Shown here: positions 45,201 to 55,512 of the stretch, one piece after another | Position numbering within the stretch: position 1 is the stretch's first letter | Layout of the letters: every line of letters begins with the position of its first letter | Assembly: GCF_018139645.1 (NCBI RefSeq) | Contig: NZ_JAGSPM010000001.1 | Coordinates: forward strand, 310,001-374,000 | From: Affinundibacterium baiyunense | Lineage (GTDB): Bacteria > Pseudomonadota > Gammaproteobacteria > Burkholderiales > Burkholderiaceae_D | Length of the DNA stretch: 64,000 nt | Reading direction: 5' to 3' | Translations under genes and position numbers: made by a program | Notes under the pieces: generated by a model | Seen by the model: the letters and a program-made list of their open reading frames with translations, nothing else | Databases searched by the model: none | What the model was told of the DNA's origin: nothing

Positions 45201-46411
45201 CAGTCCAATTTGACGGGTAATTCTTTACGTGTTGCAGGATCGCTGGTCAAGCTGGTCGCGACCAATCTAACCCGATCGCCGTCTGTCAAATTAGCAGGAA
45301 TTGCGGACAGAACCCAATCGCCGGCGCGCAAACCTGCGATAACTTCTGATTGAATAAGTCCACGTAGCCCAAGCTGAACTTGACGCCGTACAGCTCGACG
45401 ATCTTCAACCACCCATGCCGTGGCGTTGTTTCCATTCGTCGCAAATAACACGTCGTTAGGAACAACGAGCGCACGATCGCGTCGACCGGTTTCTACATTG
45501 ACCGAGATCGTCATTCCTTGACGTACGAATTCAGGAACTGGATCAACGGTTAAACGCACCTCAACCGTGCCGCGCTGCGGATCGATCCCTGGTGCGATAA
45601 TACTGACTTTGGCAGGGAATGGGCGATTGGGAAAAGCATCTGCGATGCAGGTAGCTGCTTGACCAATTGCTAGCACCCCGAGATTTTTTTCATCTAGAGG
45701 CATAAGGACTTCGGTATCACCAGCACGTGCAATTTCAAATAGCACACGTCCCGGTTGTGCCAAATCTCCCGGCTCGGCATTGCGCGTTAATACAATACCA
45801 GCTACTTCGGCACGAATAGTGGTTTTTGCCAACTGTGCTTTCGCGCTGGCAATGCGTGCACGCACAGCGGTCTCACTGGCTTTGCCGACACCGACAGCAT
45901 TATTCGTTAGTAAGGCTTGCTCCACTGCTGTGCGCGCAGCGGTCTCGATCTGTATCGCCTGCTCCATCGATTCGTTTGTGATCATTTTTTGTTGGAAAAG
46001 ATCACGACGTCGATTTACCTCGCGACTGGCTTGCGCTAATCGTGACTGCGCTTCACGCAGACTTGCCTGTGCCTGTGGTCGAGTTGCTTGTTGTAATTGC
46101 GCTAGCGCAGCTTCAGCCTCTCGGACCGCAGCAGCTAAGTCATCTGCGCGCAATATTGCTAGCACATCGCCTGGCTTGACCATATCGCCTTCGCGCACAC
46201 GTCGTTCTACAACAACACCCGTGATCGGGCTGCTGACTTGCGCGCGAGATACTGCTGCTACACGACCAGTGGCGACTACGGTTTGCACTAGTGCTTGTGC
46301 CTGAACTTGATAGCCAGACAAAGCTGGTCCTCGCATCTTCTGCACACCACTCCATGCGAGCATGGCTAAGACCAAGTAAACTGCGATAAGGAGAAAGCGA
46401 TAGCGTTTCAT
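45200..46411 (-). CDS. Periplasmic adaptor (HlyD/MacA family)
   Basis: A 403-residue membrane-fusion protein. One N-terminal helix (residues ~4-22) anchors it; then a lipoyl-like half-motif (VSSPITGVVVERRVREGDMVKPG), a long alpha hairpin (~85-165, Ala/Gln/Arg-rich) and the second half (KTTIRAEVAGIVLTRNAEPGDLAQPG). It should bridge the FtsX-type permease to an outer-membrane channel. The ATG at 46411 (MKRYRFLL) is preferred over an upstream ATG since the membrane helix then begins at the N-terminus. First gene of the three-gene unit. Confidence 0.9.
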   Translation of the reverse strand: MKRYRFLLIAVYLVLAMLAWSGVQKMRGPALSGYQVQAQALVQTVVATGRVAAVSRAQVSSPITGVVVERRVREGDMVKPGDVLAILRADDLAAAVREAEAALAQLQQATRPQAQASLREAQSRLAQASREVNRRRDLFQQKMITNESMEQAIQIETAARTAVEQALLTNNAVGVGKASETAVRARIASAKAQLAKTTIRAEVAGIVLTRNAEPGDLAQPGRVLFEIARAGDTEVLMPLDEKNLGVLAIGQAATCIADAFPNRPFPAKVSIIAPGIDPQRGTVEVRLTVDPVPEFVRQGMTISVNVETGRRDRALVVPNDVLFATNGNNATAWVVEDRRAVRRQVQLGLRGLIQSEVIAGLRAGDWVLSAIPANLTDGDRVRLVATSLTSDPATRKELPVKLD

Positions 46412-46662
46412 AGTATGAATTAGGATGTACGTGAATACCTTTGACAATGATTTTAACCTGTTTTAATACCCCACTATTTAGGTGTTTTACTCAATGATCG
46501 AAGTCGAACGCATCTTATATTTCTCGACACAGATGATCTTACTTTATAAGTATGTTTAATAAATTAGCTAAGTAAGCAAGCTCTCACAAAATGAAAATTT
46601 TCGGTACAATGAGCTTTCCTTAATTACTGGGGGCAATCGAGCAAGCGACCTACCCTCTCACA

Positions 46663-47973
46663 ATGGACATACTGATTATCTTAGGTCTGATTTTGGTCAA
46701 TGGCTTGTTCGCCATGTCTGAAATTGCGGTAGTTTCTTCCAAGCGCATACGCTTACAAAAAATGTCAGAAAATGGCAGCCGAGGCGCGCAGGCGGCACTC
46801 GAACTTTCTGATAGTCCCAGTCGTTTTCTTTCGACAATACAGGTTGGCATCACTTTAATCGGCATTTTTAATGGTGCTTTTGGTGAAGCATCACTCGTCG
46901 CGCAACTCAGTCCAAAATTAGAAAATATACCGATGATTGGTGAATTCTCAAGGGAGATCGCCTTGGCACTGGTGGTAGTTGGTATCACATTCTCTTCCTT
47001 GATACTTGGCGAATTGCTGCCTAAGCGCATCGCGATGCAGTATCCCGAAACGGTGGCTTCTTTAATTGCCGCGCCTATGCAATGGTTGTCAGGCGTGATG
47101 GGGCCTTTTGTCAAAATCCTGACATTCACAACAGAAGCCTTATTACGTTTGATGGGCTTACATCAAACCAAAAACAATGCAGTTACCGAAGAAGAAATCG
47201 CCGGTATGCTGCAAGAAGGAACCGATGCTGGATTGTTTGAAAAGACCGAACACGATATTGTTTCTCGCGCTTTGCGCCTAGATGACCAACGTGTCGCTGC
47301 CTTAATGACGCCGCGTATGGATATCGACTTTATCGATATCGAAGAATCCTTAGAAACCAATTTGGCAAAAATCAAAACTAGCCCGTACAGTAGATTTCCT
47401 GTCTGCAAAGGAGATTTATCGAATGTGCTAGGGATTGTGCATGGCGGACATTTATTCGATCAAGCGATTGAGTCCAAATCTTTGCAGGCGGTTGATATTG
47501 CCACTGCTTTGAAACCGGCTTTATACATTCCTGAAACTCTCAGTGCGATGCAGTTGCTTGAAGCATTGAAGAAAAATCGCGCTGAATTAGCGTTGGTGGT
47601 CAACGAATACGGTGAAATCGAAGGCATCGTGACTTTGAGCGATGTACTCGGCGCACTGGTCGGCGATGTGGTCGCCGTCGATCGTGATGAAGAGTCTGAT
47701 GCAATTCAACGCGAAGATGGCTCTTGGTTAATTGATGGTGGAATTTCCTTTGATCGTTTCCGAGAAATTTTGAATACCGATGTGAAGTTTCCAGAAGAGG
47801 CATCGGGTTCGTATCACACCTTAGCAGGTTTTGTGCTAACGCACTTTGGCTATATCCCAAGAGAGTCAGAACACTTTGAGTGGGAAGGCTTCCGCATTGA
47901 AGTGGTCGATATGGATAAAAACCGCATTGATCGTTTATTGATCTCTGAAACCTTACCGCCGACGCTGCTTTAA
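46663..47973 (+). CDS. CNNM/CorC (hemolysin-family) membrane protein with CBS pair
   Basis: A 436-residue protein: DUF21/CNNM membrane domain (~1-190, four helices), a CBS pair (~205-330, MTPRMDIDFIDIEE onward) and a C-terminal CorC_HlyC domain (~345-435). Related proteins are magnesium or divalent-cation transport factors; the old label hemolysin is not supported by the sequence. The ATG at 46663 opens MDILIILGLILVNGLFA, the usual start. It stands alone, divergent from the export system. Confidence 0.93.
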   Translation: MDILIILGLILVNGLFAMSEIAVVSSKRIRLQKMSENGSRGAQAALELSDSPSRFLSTIQVGITLIGIFNGAFGEASLVAQLSPKLENIPMIGEFSREIALALVVVGITFSSLILGELLPKRIAMQYPETVASLIAAPMQWLSGVMGPFVKILTFTTEALLRLMGLHQTKNNAVTEEEIAGMLQEGTDAGLFEKTEHDIVSRALRLDDQRVAALMTPRMDIDFIDIEESLETNLAKIKTSPYSRFPVCKGDLSNVLGIVHGGHLFDQAIESKSLQAVDIATALKPALYIPETLSAMQLLEALKKNRAELALVVNEYGEIEGIVTLSDVLGALVGDVVAVDRDEESDAIQREDGSWLIDGGISFDRFREILNTDVKFPEEASGSYHTLAGFVLTHFGYIPRESEHFEWEGFRIEVVDMDKNRIDRLLISETLPPTLL

Positions 47974-48373
47974 CAACGCTAGCTTAAGCTAAGTTCTTCA
48001 CTCGAACAGCGTCGTTCAGATTCGATTTAGAACAGATACTCGAAGCGCTAATTTAATTGCTTGTTTGTGCTGACCATCACAGAAACTACTTGTTGCGCAA
48101 TTTATCATGTGCACACGTTGTTCACTACTTATCACAAACAAGGAATATGAAGATGTTAGCCGCAATCAAAGACTACAAGGAATGGCGCAGTTATAAAGTC
48201 CCAGTTGGACAAGCGCTGCGCTTAACTTTGAAAAGTTCATTAGCAATTCGTTCGAAATAATCGCTCAATTGCAATCATTAGGGAATCTTAATAGAAGACC
48301 CCTTTTCACTGCGATTGCTGCTTATTTGCCAGCAGCAAAATCGCCGCAAATTCTTATTGATTATATTGAATAG
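47974..48373. other. 400-base gap with a possible small gene
   Basis: Convergent-gene gap. Only the small frame at 48147-48260 (separate entry) and no clear terminator were seen. Confidence 0.4.
48147..48260 (+). CDS. Possible small basic protein, 37 residues
   Basis: A frame MKMLAAIKDYKEWRSYKVPV with a further 17 basic residues, starting after AAGGA-AT. It is highly basic and aromatic and superficially like DUF1127-type small proteins, but no family match can be claimed. It could be a small regulator or chance. Confidence 0.35.
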   Translation: MKMLAAIKDYKEWRSYKVPVGQALRLTLKSSLAIRSK

Positions 48374-49876
48374 TCACTGACTCAATTGGATACTGTTCTG
48401 CAACGGTGTCCAATTCTGTGGATCAAGTATGCTGTAACTCTTGATGTGATCTTCGTATTTCACCGTAATCATTTGCGACGTGTGTGCATGAGGATTTGAG
48501 AAGTTGTGCACCTGTCCCATGCGACCAGGTAATAAGAGCACTAGTTTCTCGATTAACAATCCGATTAATCGTTGCCCTACACGTGCAATTAAAACCTTGG
48601 ATTGAGAGTTCATCTCGGTCGGTTTTTGTACACTTAATAAACTTAGGTCCCACAAAGCGAGCGTTTTATCATTCCAAACAAAGGTGCCGATTTGAGCGGA
48701 ATGCGATGCAGTGAGCACGTCGATTTGTTCTGGCACATTGATGATCGACTCTAAATTTTGAATATTCATTGCCCATGCGTGACCAGCTTGAATGACGACA
48801 AAAATTTCTTTGTTTCGACTCAACTCTTTTTGATCAAGATCTTCCGTTTCACTCAATGCAGTCATTGGGCAAGTAGCAATTAAATTTGCACTGCTAATGA
48901 CTAGTGCTGTCGAATTATCCGACAGATGAACAACACCCAACAGTGCGTTATTGTTTGGCAGCCCCGCTTCATCTACTGTCTGCATTGCATTAAGTGAAAG
49001 CGCCTCGACTTTGATGATGTTATTTATCGGCAAAGCAACGCAACGGCCTTCGCACTTCAAAATTAGTAATAGGTTGGCGACATTCAAGTCGGCATCTTGG
49101 TGTTTCAATCCAATACTCGGTAGAGTAGCCAATACAGGCACATCGCGATTGCGCCATTTCACTAGACCTAACCAGTTTGCATCGGCACCTAAAATTTTTT
49201 GTATTGCTGGCATAGACATAACCGCTGCTACTTCATCGGTCGCAAACGCAAGAATTTGTCCACCAACTTTGAAACTGGCAAATAACGACTTTTGAGTGTT
49301 AGAGAGTAGATTCTTTTCTAGCTGGTCTTGTGATTGCGATTGCTCTTTCACTGCGTTGTAAGCTACCTCACTCGACCAAATTTGACTCAGTGCTATGAGT
49401 GCTGGAACATCTAGCACGCCAACCGTTTTCAATTCTTGATTCATATCAGTCGCATCGAAATCGGCATGAGATCGACGCTGCTGAATTTGTATACTGGAAT
49501 GAAATAATTCGTCAGAATTTTCAATATGAATAAGACGTTGTATCCGGTTAGAAGGCGTTTTTTGCAATCCTTCAACACGGTCAATTGCAATGCCAATCGA
49601 TTGTTCACCCTTCTTCAGTAAGAGTATTTGCGCTGGCATGTTTTGTAAATCACCTGGCCACGGCAACCAACGTCGCAGATCGATTAGTGGTATCGATTGC
49701 TCTCGATGCATAAATATGCCAACTACAGCCCCATCACGCCTAGGGACTTGTGAAATGTCGTCAGGCATCTCGCTGGCCTGCACGACAAATTCGAGAGGAA
49801 GGACAAATTGAAGGTCATTTAACTTACATAAAATGAAGTTTTGGATGACATCCGTCGATACAGCTGCCATCTTCAT
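48374..49876 (-). CDS. Protein of three CheW-like domains
   Basis: A 500-residue cytoplasmic protein made of three CheW-type domains, about residues 10-140 (FILCKLNDLQFVLPLEFVVQ, GIAIDRVEGL), 205-345 (FASFKVGGQILAFATDEVAAV) and 352-490 (IFVVIQAGHAWAMNIQNLES). A normal CheW is ~160 residues. It starts two bases after the stop of a soluble chemoreceptor on the same strand, so the pair is an operon and the protein probably links this receptor, or several receptors, to a CheA kinase that is not in the window. The domains differ among themselves, so they may bind different partners. Confidence 0.85.
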   Translation of the reverse strand: MKMAAVSTDVIQNFILCKLNDLQFVLPLEFVVQASEMPDDISQVPRRDGAVVGIFMHREQSIPLIDLRRWLPWPGDLQNMPAQILLLKKGEQSIGIAIDRVEGLQKTPSNRIQRLIHIENSDELFHSSIQIQQRRSHADFDATDMNQELKTVGVLDVPALIALSQIWSSEVAYNAVKEQSQSQDQLEKNLLSNTQKSLFASFKVGGQILAFATDEVAAVMSMPAIQKILGADANWLGLVKWRNRDVPVLATLPSIGLKHQDADLNVANLLLILKCEGRCVALPINNIIKVEALSLNAMQTVDEAGLPNNNALLGVVHLSDNSTALVISSANLIATCPMTALSETEDLDQKELSRNKEIFVVIQAGHAWAMNIQNLESIINVPEQIDVLTASHSAQIGTFVWNDKTLALWDLSLLSVQKPTEMNSQSKVLIARVGQRLIGLLIEKLVLLLPGRMGQVHNFSNPHAHTSQMITVKYEDHIKSYSILDPQNWTPLQNSIQLSQ

Positions 49877-49878
49877 GG

Positions 49879-51207
49879 TTATAAATACTCCGTTGTTCGG
49901 TTCAATTCATTTAAGAGTTTTGAGACATTTCGAGTTGCTTCAGCTTGCTCCGTGGTCGCTGCATAAATTACCGAAATGGATTCAGAAGTACTCGTCACTG
50001 AATTAAGTATCTTCGCAAACGAACCACTAACTTGTTCGGTTAGGCGACCGCCCTCGTCAACACGCGTTACGGTTTGCGTGATGAGCTTAGCGATTTCTCG
50101 CGCCGCCATCGTCGACTTCTCCGCTAATTTTCTGACCTCGTCGGCGACGACAGAAAATCCCAAGCCTTGTTCACCAGCACGAGCCGCTTCAATCGCAGCA
50201 TTAAACGCTAATAAATTGGTTTGATTTGCGATATTCGCGATGGTGTTAATAATCTCGTTGATATCGTTGGATGACTGCTGAATCGCCATGATCGCATCTT
50301 GTGATCGCTGCAAGACCGCACTGCCATCCATCGCATGTTGTTGCGTGCGCTCCGCTAACTCATTTGACTGCTCAGAACTCTTAGATATGCTGTCGATCGA
50401 TGTCGTCAATTCATCCAAAATCTTAGTGATGAGATCGACCTTTTCACGAATTGTATTTTCGCGTTGTACTTGCTCACTGATATCCATCGCATACTTCACT
50501 ACCTTGTAGGGTTTACCGTGTAAGTCGATGATCGGATTGTACGTCGCTTGTATCCAAACTTCGGCATCATGTTTTCCAAGGCGTTTAAATCTGCCGCTCT
50601 TAAATTGTCCATCACCTAAATCGGCCCAGAAATTTCTATATTCAGCGGATTTAATTAAAGTCTCGTCGCAGAACATCTTATGGTGCTGTCCTATGACTTC
50701 ATCGCGGGTATAACCCATGGTGCGTAAGAAATTATTATTGACATCAAGTACATGGCCTCGCAAATCAAATTCAATCACTGCTTGGGAACGTGATATTGCG
50801 GCAATTTTTTCTTCGAACTCAGATTCTTGAATACGTTGAGCGGTAATATCTGTAGCAAATTTAATGACTTTGTAAGGTTTTCCGGAGGCATCTAGTACTG
50901 GATTGTAGGATGCTTGTATCCACACATCTTTACCGTGTACATCGACTCGATGATAAACGCCTGCACTATGTTCGCCACGTCCTAGCTTATCCCAAAAGAT
51001 TTGATAATCGCGGCTACTTGATTCTTCCCTAGTACAAAATATTTTATGGTGTTGGCCAATGACTTGCTCAACTGAGTAACCAAAAATGCGCAGAAAATTC
51101 TCATTCGCATGTAATATTTGCCCCTGTAAGTCAAATTGAACAATGGCTTGGACTTGATTTAAAGCTTGAAGCAAATCTTCTTGAATGAATGAGTTGTGTG
51201 CAGTCAT
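49879..51207 (-). CDS. Soluble chemoreceptor with two PAS domains
   Basis: A 442-residue cytoplasmic chemoreceptor: PAS domain ~10-122 ([20 protein letters not shown]), PAS domain ~132-244 (similar, with [16 protein letters not shown]), then a short signalling coiled coil (~255-440) with the tip [17 protein letters not shown] and [16 protein letters not shown]. There is no membrane helix. The two PAS domains are close copies of each other, which implies internal duplication; a heme or flavin ligand is typical of such Aer-like receptors, but cofactor residues are not certain. The ATG at 51207 (MTAHNSF) is preferred to one four codons upstream. Confidence 0.92.
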   Translation of the reverse strand: MTAHNSFIQEDLLQALNQVQAIVQFDLQGQILHANENFLRIFGYSVEQVIGQHHKIFCTREESSSRDYQIFWDKLGRGEHSAGVYHRVDVHGKDVWIQASYNPVLDASGKPYKVIKFATDITAQRIQESEFEEKIAAISRSQAVIEFDLRGHVLDVNNNFLRTMGYTRDEVIGQHHKMFCDETLIKSAEYRNFWADLGDGQFKSGRFKRLGKHDAEVWIQATYNPIIDLHGKPYKVVKYAMDISEQVQRENTIREKVDLITKILDELTTSIDSISKSSEQSNELAERTQQHAMDGSAVLQRSQDAIMAIQQSSNDINEIINTIANIANQTNLLAFNAAIEAARAGEQGLGFSVVADEVRKLAEKSTMAAREIAKLITQTVTRVDEGGRLTEQVSGSFAKILNSVTSTSESISVIYAATTEQAEATRNVSKLLNELNRTTEYL

Positions 51208-51470
51208 GATTGATCTCACATTTAAATTGCCACATGGAAATATTAAATTGAGTTTATCTTGCTTTAGTTTTGCCTAGCAATAGTTCGCAAAGTTAAAGAA
51301 TGTTAAGTTTTCGAAGCTTTGTCTTTGAATGTCTTGATTTAAACAAATCAAACGTAGCAAATAGAAATCAAGATTTTGAGCCCAGTTACCTATAAAAGAT
51401 TACCGCGCTAGCGCTGCCTATTTACACAATTTGATAGTGCAAGCACATAGACAATTTCGAATGTAAATTT

Positions 51471-52448
51471 ATGTTAATTTCCGAAAATATTTGCTTTAAC
51501 GATATTCAACTCGCCCATCAACGTATCGAGGCACATGTTAAAAGAACACCGGTTCAACGCTCATCTATCGCTAATCAATTAACTGGCGCGGAACTATTTT
51601 TTAAATGTGAAAATTTTCAAGATACCGGCGCCTTTAAATTTCGGGGTGCTTGTAATGCACTACTACAGTTTTCTCCGGAACAAAAGCAACGAGGGGTGGT
51701 GAGTTTTTCGTCTGGTAATCATGCGCAAGCAATTGCCAAAGCCGCACGTTTGTTTGGAATACGTGCAGTGATCGTGATGCCGCATGATGCTCCAGAAATA
51801 AAAGTCGCAGCGACACGCGGATATGGTGCCGAGATCGTGATGTATGACAGATACAAAGAAGATCGTGAAGAAATTGGTCGACGCTTGGCTCAAGATCAAG
51901 GCTTAACACTAATTCCGCCCTACGATCATCCGCATGTGATGGCAGGACAAGGTACCAGCGCCAAAGAATTGATTGAAGAAGTGGGTCAACTGGATTACTT
52001 GTTTGTTCCCTTGGGTGGTGGTGGCTTGCTTTCTGGCTGTGCACTCGCTGCAAAGTCATTGAGCCCACAATGCCAGGTAATTGGTGTTGAACCAGAAGCA
52101 GGTAATGACGGTCAACGCAGTTTTCAAAGAGGTAGTATCGTTCACATTGAAACGCCAAACACGATTGCTGATGGCGCGCAAACACAGCATCTTGGAAACT
52201 ATACCTTCCCAATAATTCAGCAATATGTGGATGCAATTGAAACAGTCAGCGACGCGCAATTAATCGATACCATGAAATTCTTCGCCAATCGAACGAAAAT
52301 GATGGTGGAGCCGACTGGTTGCCTAGGTGCCGCCTTGGCAATGAGTGGCAAATTTGATTTACGTGGACGCCGAGTCGGCATCATTATTTCCGGAGGTAAT
52401 GTGGATTTACGGCGTTTTGCTCGATTTGTTTTGGATTCAGAACTTTAG
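51471..52448 (+). CDS. PLP-dependent threonine/serine dehydratase-like enzyme
   Basis: A 325-residue fold-type II PLP enzyme. The lysine for the Schiff base is in FKFRGAC, the phosphate loop is GGGGLLSG, and SSGNHAQAIA binds the substrate carboxylate. The length and the C-terminal GCLGAALA match threo-3-hydroxy-L-aspartate ammonia-lyase, serine racemase and catabolic threonine dehydratase relatives; the regulatory ACT domain of biosynthetic IlvA is absent. The exact substrate cannot be set. It stands alone and is followed by a terminator. Confidence 0.9.
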   Translation: MLISENICFNDIQLAHQRIEAHVKRTPVQRSSIANQLTGAELFFKCENFQDTGAFKFRGACNALLQFSPEQKQRGVVSFSSGNHAQAIAKAARLFGIRAVIVMPHDAPEIKVAATRGYGAEIVMYDRYKEDREEIGRRLAQDQGLTLIPPYDHPHVMAGQGTSAKELIEEVGQLDYLFVPLGGGGLLSGCALAAKSLSPQCQVIGVEPEAGNDGQRSFQRGSIVHIETPNTIADGAQTQHLGNYTFPIIQQYVDAIETVSDAQLIDTMKFFANRTKMMVEPTGCLGAALAMSGKFDLRGRRVGIIISGGNVDLRRFARFVLDSEL

Positions 52449-52496
52449 TTAGCAGTACTTACTAAGTAATATTTAGTTGGCCATGGTTGAGCGTGT

Positions 52497-52527
52497 TTGG
52501 CGTACCAATACGCCAATTTGATTTTTG
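52497..52527 (+). terminator. Terminator after the dehydratase gene
   Basis: TTGGCGTA-CCAA-TACGCCAA (52497-52516), a perfect 8-4-8 stem, followed by TTTGATTTTT. Confidence 0.8.
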
Positions 52528-52564
52528 AAATAAACTTGCTACTCACTGCGATATTCACTAGTCT

Positions 52565-52620
52565 GAGTAAGCAATGAGTACGCAATAAATAAGCGATAAA
52601 CAAGCAGTGAATAAGCATCA
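52565..52620 (+). repeat. Short imperfect direct repeats before the hydroxylase genes
   Basis: Four to five degenerate copies of AAGC(A/G)(A/G)TGA and AATAAGC, about 11-16 bases apart, in the promoter region of the IorA-like gene. Possibly a regulator binding array, possibly low-complexity sequence. Confidence 0.35.
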
Positions 52621-52682
52621 AAAAATAGATCCGTCGAAGTCACCTTTTTACGCGCATCAAATATGAGAAAAGGAATATAGAA

Positions 52683-53141
52683 ATGCTAAAACTTAACGTC
52701 AACATGAAAGAAAGCGCGCTAGATCTCGCGCCAGATACTCCCGTATTGTGGGCAATTCGTGATGGACTCGGATTGAGTGGAACGAAGTTCGGTTGTGGTG
52801 TCGCCCAATGTGGTGCCTGTACGGTACATGTCGATGGTCAAGCGATACGTTCATGCATTACACCCGTATCTGCGGTCAGCGGTCGCAAGATTACGACGAT
52901 CGAAGCGATGTCGAATGACAAAGTCGGTAGAGCTGTTCATGCAGCATGGGTAGCGCATGATGTGGCGCAATGCGGATACTGCCAGAGCGGGCAAATTATG
53001 AGTGCTACTGCTCTACTGAAGTCAAATAAAAAACCAAGTGATGCAGATATTGATGCGGCGATGTCGGGCAATATTTGTCGCTGCGGCACTTATCAGCGTA
53101 TACGCAGCGCCATCAAGGCGGCGTCTGCCGCTCTAGCTTAA
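52683..53141 (+). CDS. Two-[2Fe-2S] small subunit of a molybdenum hydroxylase (IorA-like)
   Basis: A 152-residue iron-sulfur subunit. The N-terminal plant-type cluster motif GCGVAQCGACTVHVDG with a Cys further on (IRSC) and the C-terminal helical-bundle cluster QCGYCQSGQ and ICRCGTYQRIR are intact. It passes electrons from the molybdopterin subunit encoded 52 bases downstream. There is no FAD subunit gene, so this resembles isoquinoline 1-oxidoreductase and related aldehyde oxidases that reduce cytochromes or quinone rather than NAD. Confidence 0.94.
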   Translation: MLKLNVNMKESALDLAPDTPVLWAIRDGLGLSGTKFGCGVAQCGACTVHVDGQAIRSCITPVSAVSGRKITTIEAMSNDKVGRAVHAAWVAHDVAQCGYCQSGQIMSATALLKSNKKPSDADIDAAMSGNICRCGTYQRIRSAIKAASAALA

Positions 53142-53193
53142 TTGAATCGGCCCAGAAGATCGCAATTAAATTACCGCACATAAAGGAATTCAC

Positions 53194-55458
53194 ATGCATT
53201 TCGATTCGAAAAATAGTGATCTGAGTCAGATCCCAAAAGGCATTGCTAGTTTAATTGAACAACAGAATTCTTCATTTGGAAAATCAACCGAATTGTCGCG
53301 TCGTCAGTTTCTTAAGATGACAGTCGCTAGTGGTTTCGCCTTAGGCGTATTCCCTGCTCAGGCGCAAGACACGCCGCAAAACAACGCCAATGGCTCCAGT
53401 TTGAAAGCTTTTCAACAACCAAGCGCATTCGTGCAAATCACCCGCGATGGCAGTATCACAGTCACCATCAATCGACTGGAGTTCGGGCAAGGTGTGCACA
53501 CTGCTTTGCCTATGATCTTGGCAGAAGAATTGGACGCGGATTGGAATAAGGTTCATGCAGTTCATGGTAGTGCCGCCCCAGCTTATGTCGATCCTGCGTT
53601 TGGTATGCATATGACTGGTGGATCTGGATCCATCAAAAATTCTTATACACAATATCGCGAGCTTGGTGCTCGTGTGCGTGCCATGCTAATCAACGCAGCC
53701 GCAGTACAGTGGAATGTGAGCCCAGAAACTTTGCGCACAGAGCGTAGCACGGTGATTCGTGCCGACGGAAAAACCTTTAGCTATGGTGAATTGGCTGAAG
53801 CAGCTATGAAGATCGCTGTTCCAGCAAAAGTCAGCTTAAAAGATCCCAAAAATTTCAAAATCATCGGCAAGCACGTCGGTCGTCTTGATGCGAAAGATAA
53901 ATCAAGTGGTAAACAAGAATTTGGTATTGATGTACGTCTACCAGGCATGCTTACCGCGGTCATCGCACACCCTACCGTGTTCGGAGCGAGCGTTAAATCG
54001 TTTGATGACAGTGCGGCGAAACAAATTAAAGGTGTACGTGCGATTGTTAAAATTAAAGTTGATCGCGGTGGCGAAGGAGTTGCGGTGATCGCTGATGGGT
54101 ATTGGCCAGCTAAACAAGCACGTGATCTTTTGAAAATTGATTGGGATGCTAGTCAAGTAGAAAAAGTTGACTCGACAGTGCAATTAAAAAAATATCGAGA
54201 ATTGGCACAAACCACAGGCAATCTGCACTTTAAAGCGGATGTCAGTCAATTATCCAGTGCGCCGAAAAAAATCCAAGCCGAATATACCTTCCCTTATCTC
54301 GCGCATGCGCCAATGGAGCCACTCAATTGCACGGTGCAAATCAATCCAGATGGTAGCAAAGCAGAATTGTGGGTAGGCACGCAAATGCCAGGCTTAGAAG
54401 CGATGGCAGCGGCACAAGCATTGGGTGTATCTCCACAGAATCTACAAATACATGTGCAAATGGCTGGCGGTGGTTTTGGTCGTCGCGCGGTTCCAAGTTG
54501 TGATTATGTTGTGGAGTCCTGTCAAGTTGCCAAAGCCGCTCGTAGCGCGGGTATCCAAGCACCGATACGCACTATTTGGAGCCGCGAAGATGACATCAAA
54601 GGCGGCTATTATCGACCCATGCACGTGCATAAAGCGCAGATCGGTTTTGATGAGCAAGGCCAAGTGCAGGCGTGGGATCACGTGATTGTGGGGCAATCCA
54701 TTGTTGCAGGGACACCATTTGAAGGATTCTTGATGAAAAATGGTGTCGATGGCACGGCGATTGAGGGAATGCGCGATCCTTATCCGATTCCCATGCGATT
54801 GTCGGTGCATCATCCCAAAGTCAATGTGCCGGTGCTTTGGTGGCGCAGCGTGGGCTCAACACACACTGCTTATGTGATGGAAACATTAATCGATGAAATC
54901 GCTAGAGCTGCCAAACAAGATCCCGTCGCTTATCGCTTAAAACAGTTTGGCGACAAACATCCACGCCATACTGCCGCATTGAAATTGGCGGTGGAAAAAT
55001 CGGGCTACAACAAACGTCGCCTACCAAAGGGGCAGGCTTGGGGCGTGGCAGTGCATGAATCATTCCAAACTGTGGTTGCTTATGTCGTGACCGCATCGGT
55101 CAAAAATGGACAAGCAAAACTCCATACAGCAACTGCGGGCGTACATTGTAATTTGGCGGTCAATCCCAAGACGATCGAAGCGCAAATTCAAGGTGCAGCT
55201 TTAATGGGCTTGGGCATGTGTCTAGAAAATGCAGCGATCACTTTGAAAGACGGTGTCGTTGAACAAGACAACTTTGGACAATATGCGGTCGCACGGATCA
55301 CTGATATGCCGCAAATGACGGTACACATCGTTCCTAGTGCTGATCCACCAACTGGTATCGGTGAACCTGGTTTGCCTCCACTCGCTCCAGCGTTTGCCAA
55401 TGCGATTGCACAATTAACTGGCAAGGTGCCACGTAGCTTGCCGTTTAAGTTGGCGTAA
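53194..55458 (+). CDS. Molybdopterin large subunit of a molybdenum hydroxylase (IorB-like)
   Basis: A 754-residue xanthine-dehydrogenase-family subunit that binds the Mo cofactor and oxidises an aldehyde or N-heterocycle. A twin-arginine leader SRRQFLKMTVASGFALGVFP (35-54) shows export through Tat, so the enzyme is periplasmic. Mo-binding stretches are GGGFGRRAVPSCDY and, at the C-terminus, GIGEPGLPPLAPAF with the catalytic Glu. The 34 residues ahead of the Tat motif are unusual but the ATG at 53194 follows AAGGA. The substrate is unknown. A terminator follows. Confidence 0.93.
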   Translation: MHFDSKNSDLSQIPKGIASLIEQQNSSFGKSTELSRRQFLKMTVASGFALGVFPAQAQDTPQNNANGSSLKAFQQPSAFVQITRDGSITVTINRLEFGQGVHTALPMILAEELDADWNKVHAVHGSAAPAYVDPAFGMHMTGGSGSIKNSYTQYRELGARVRAMLINAAAVQWNVSPETLRTERSTVIRADGKTFSYGELAEAAMKIAVPAKVSLKDPKNFKIIGKHVGRLDAKDKSSGKQEFGIDVRLPGMLTAVIAHPTVFGASVKSFDDSAAKQIKGVRAIVKIKVDRGGEGVAVIADGYWPAKQARDLLKIDWDASQVEKVDSTVQLKKYRELAQTTGNLHFKADVSQLSSAPKKIQAEYTFPYLAHAPMEPLNCTVQINPDGSKAELWVGTQMPGLEAMAAAQALGVSPQNLQIHVQMAGGGFGRRAVPSCDYVVESCQVAKAARSAGIQAPIRTIWSREDDIKGGYYRPMHVHKAQIGFDEQGQVQAWDHVIVGQSIVAGTPFEGFLMKNGVDGTAIEGMRDPYPIPMRLSVHHPKVNVPVLWWRSVGSTHTAYVMETLIDEIARAAKQDPVAYRLKQFGDKHPRHTAALKLAVEKSGYNKRRLPKGQAWGVAVHESFQTVVAYVVTASVKNGQAKLHTATAGVHCNLAVNPKTIEAQIQGAALMGLGMCLENAAITLKDGVVEQDNFGQYAVARITDMPQMTVHIVPSADPPTGIGEPGLPPLAPAFANAIAQLTGKVPRSLPFKLA

Positions 55459-55512
55459 TATTGCTGACATTGCTGATATTGTGGTTTAGCACTTAAGAAA
55501 CTCACTTCCATC

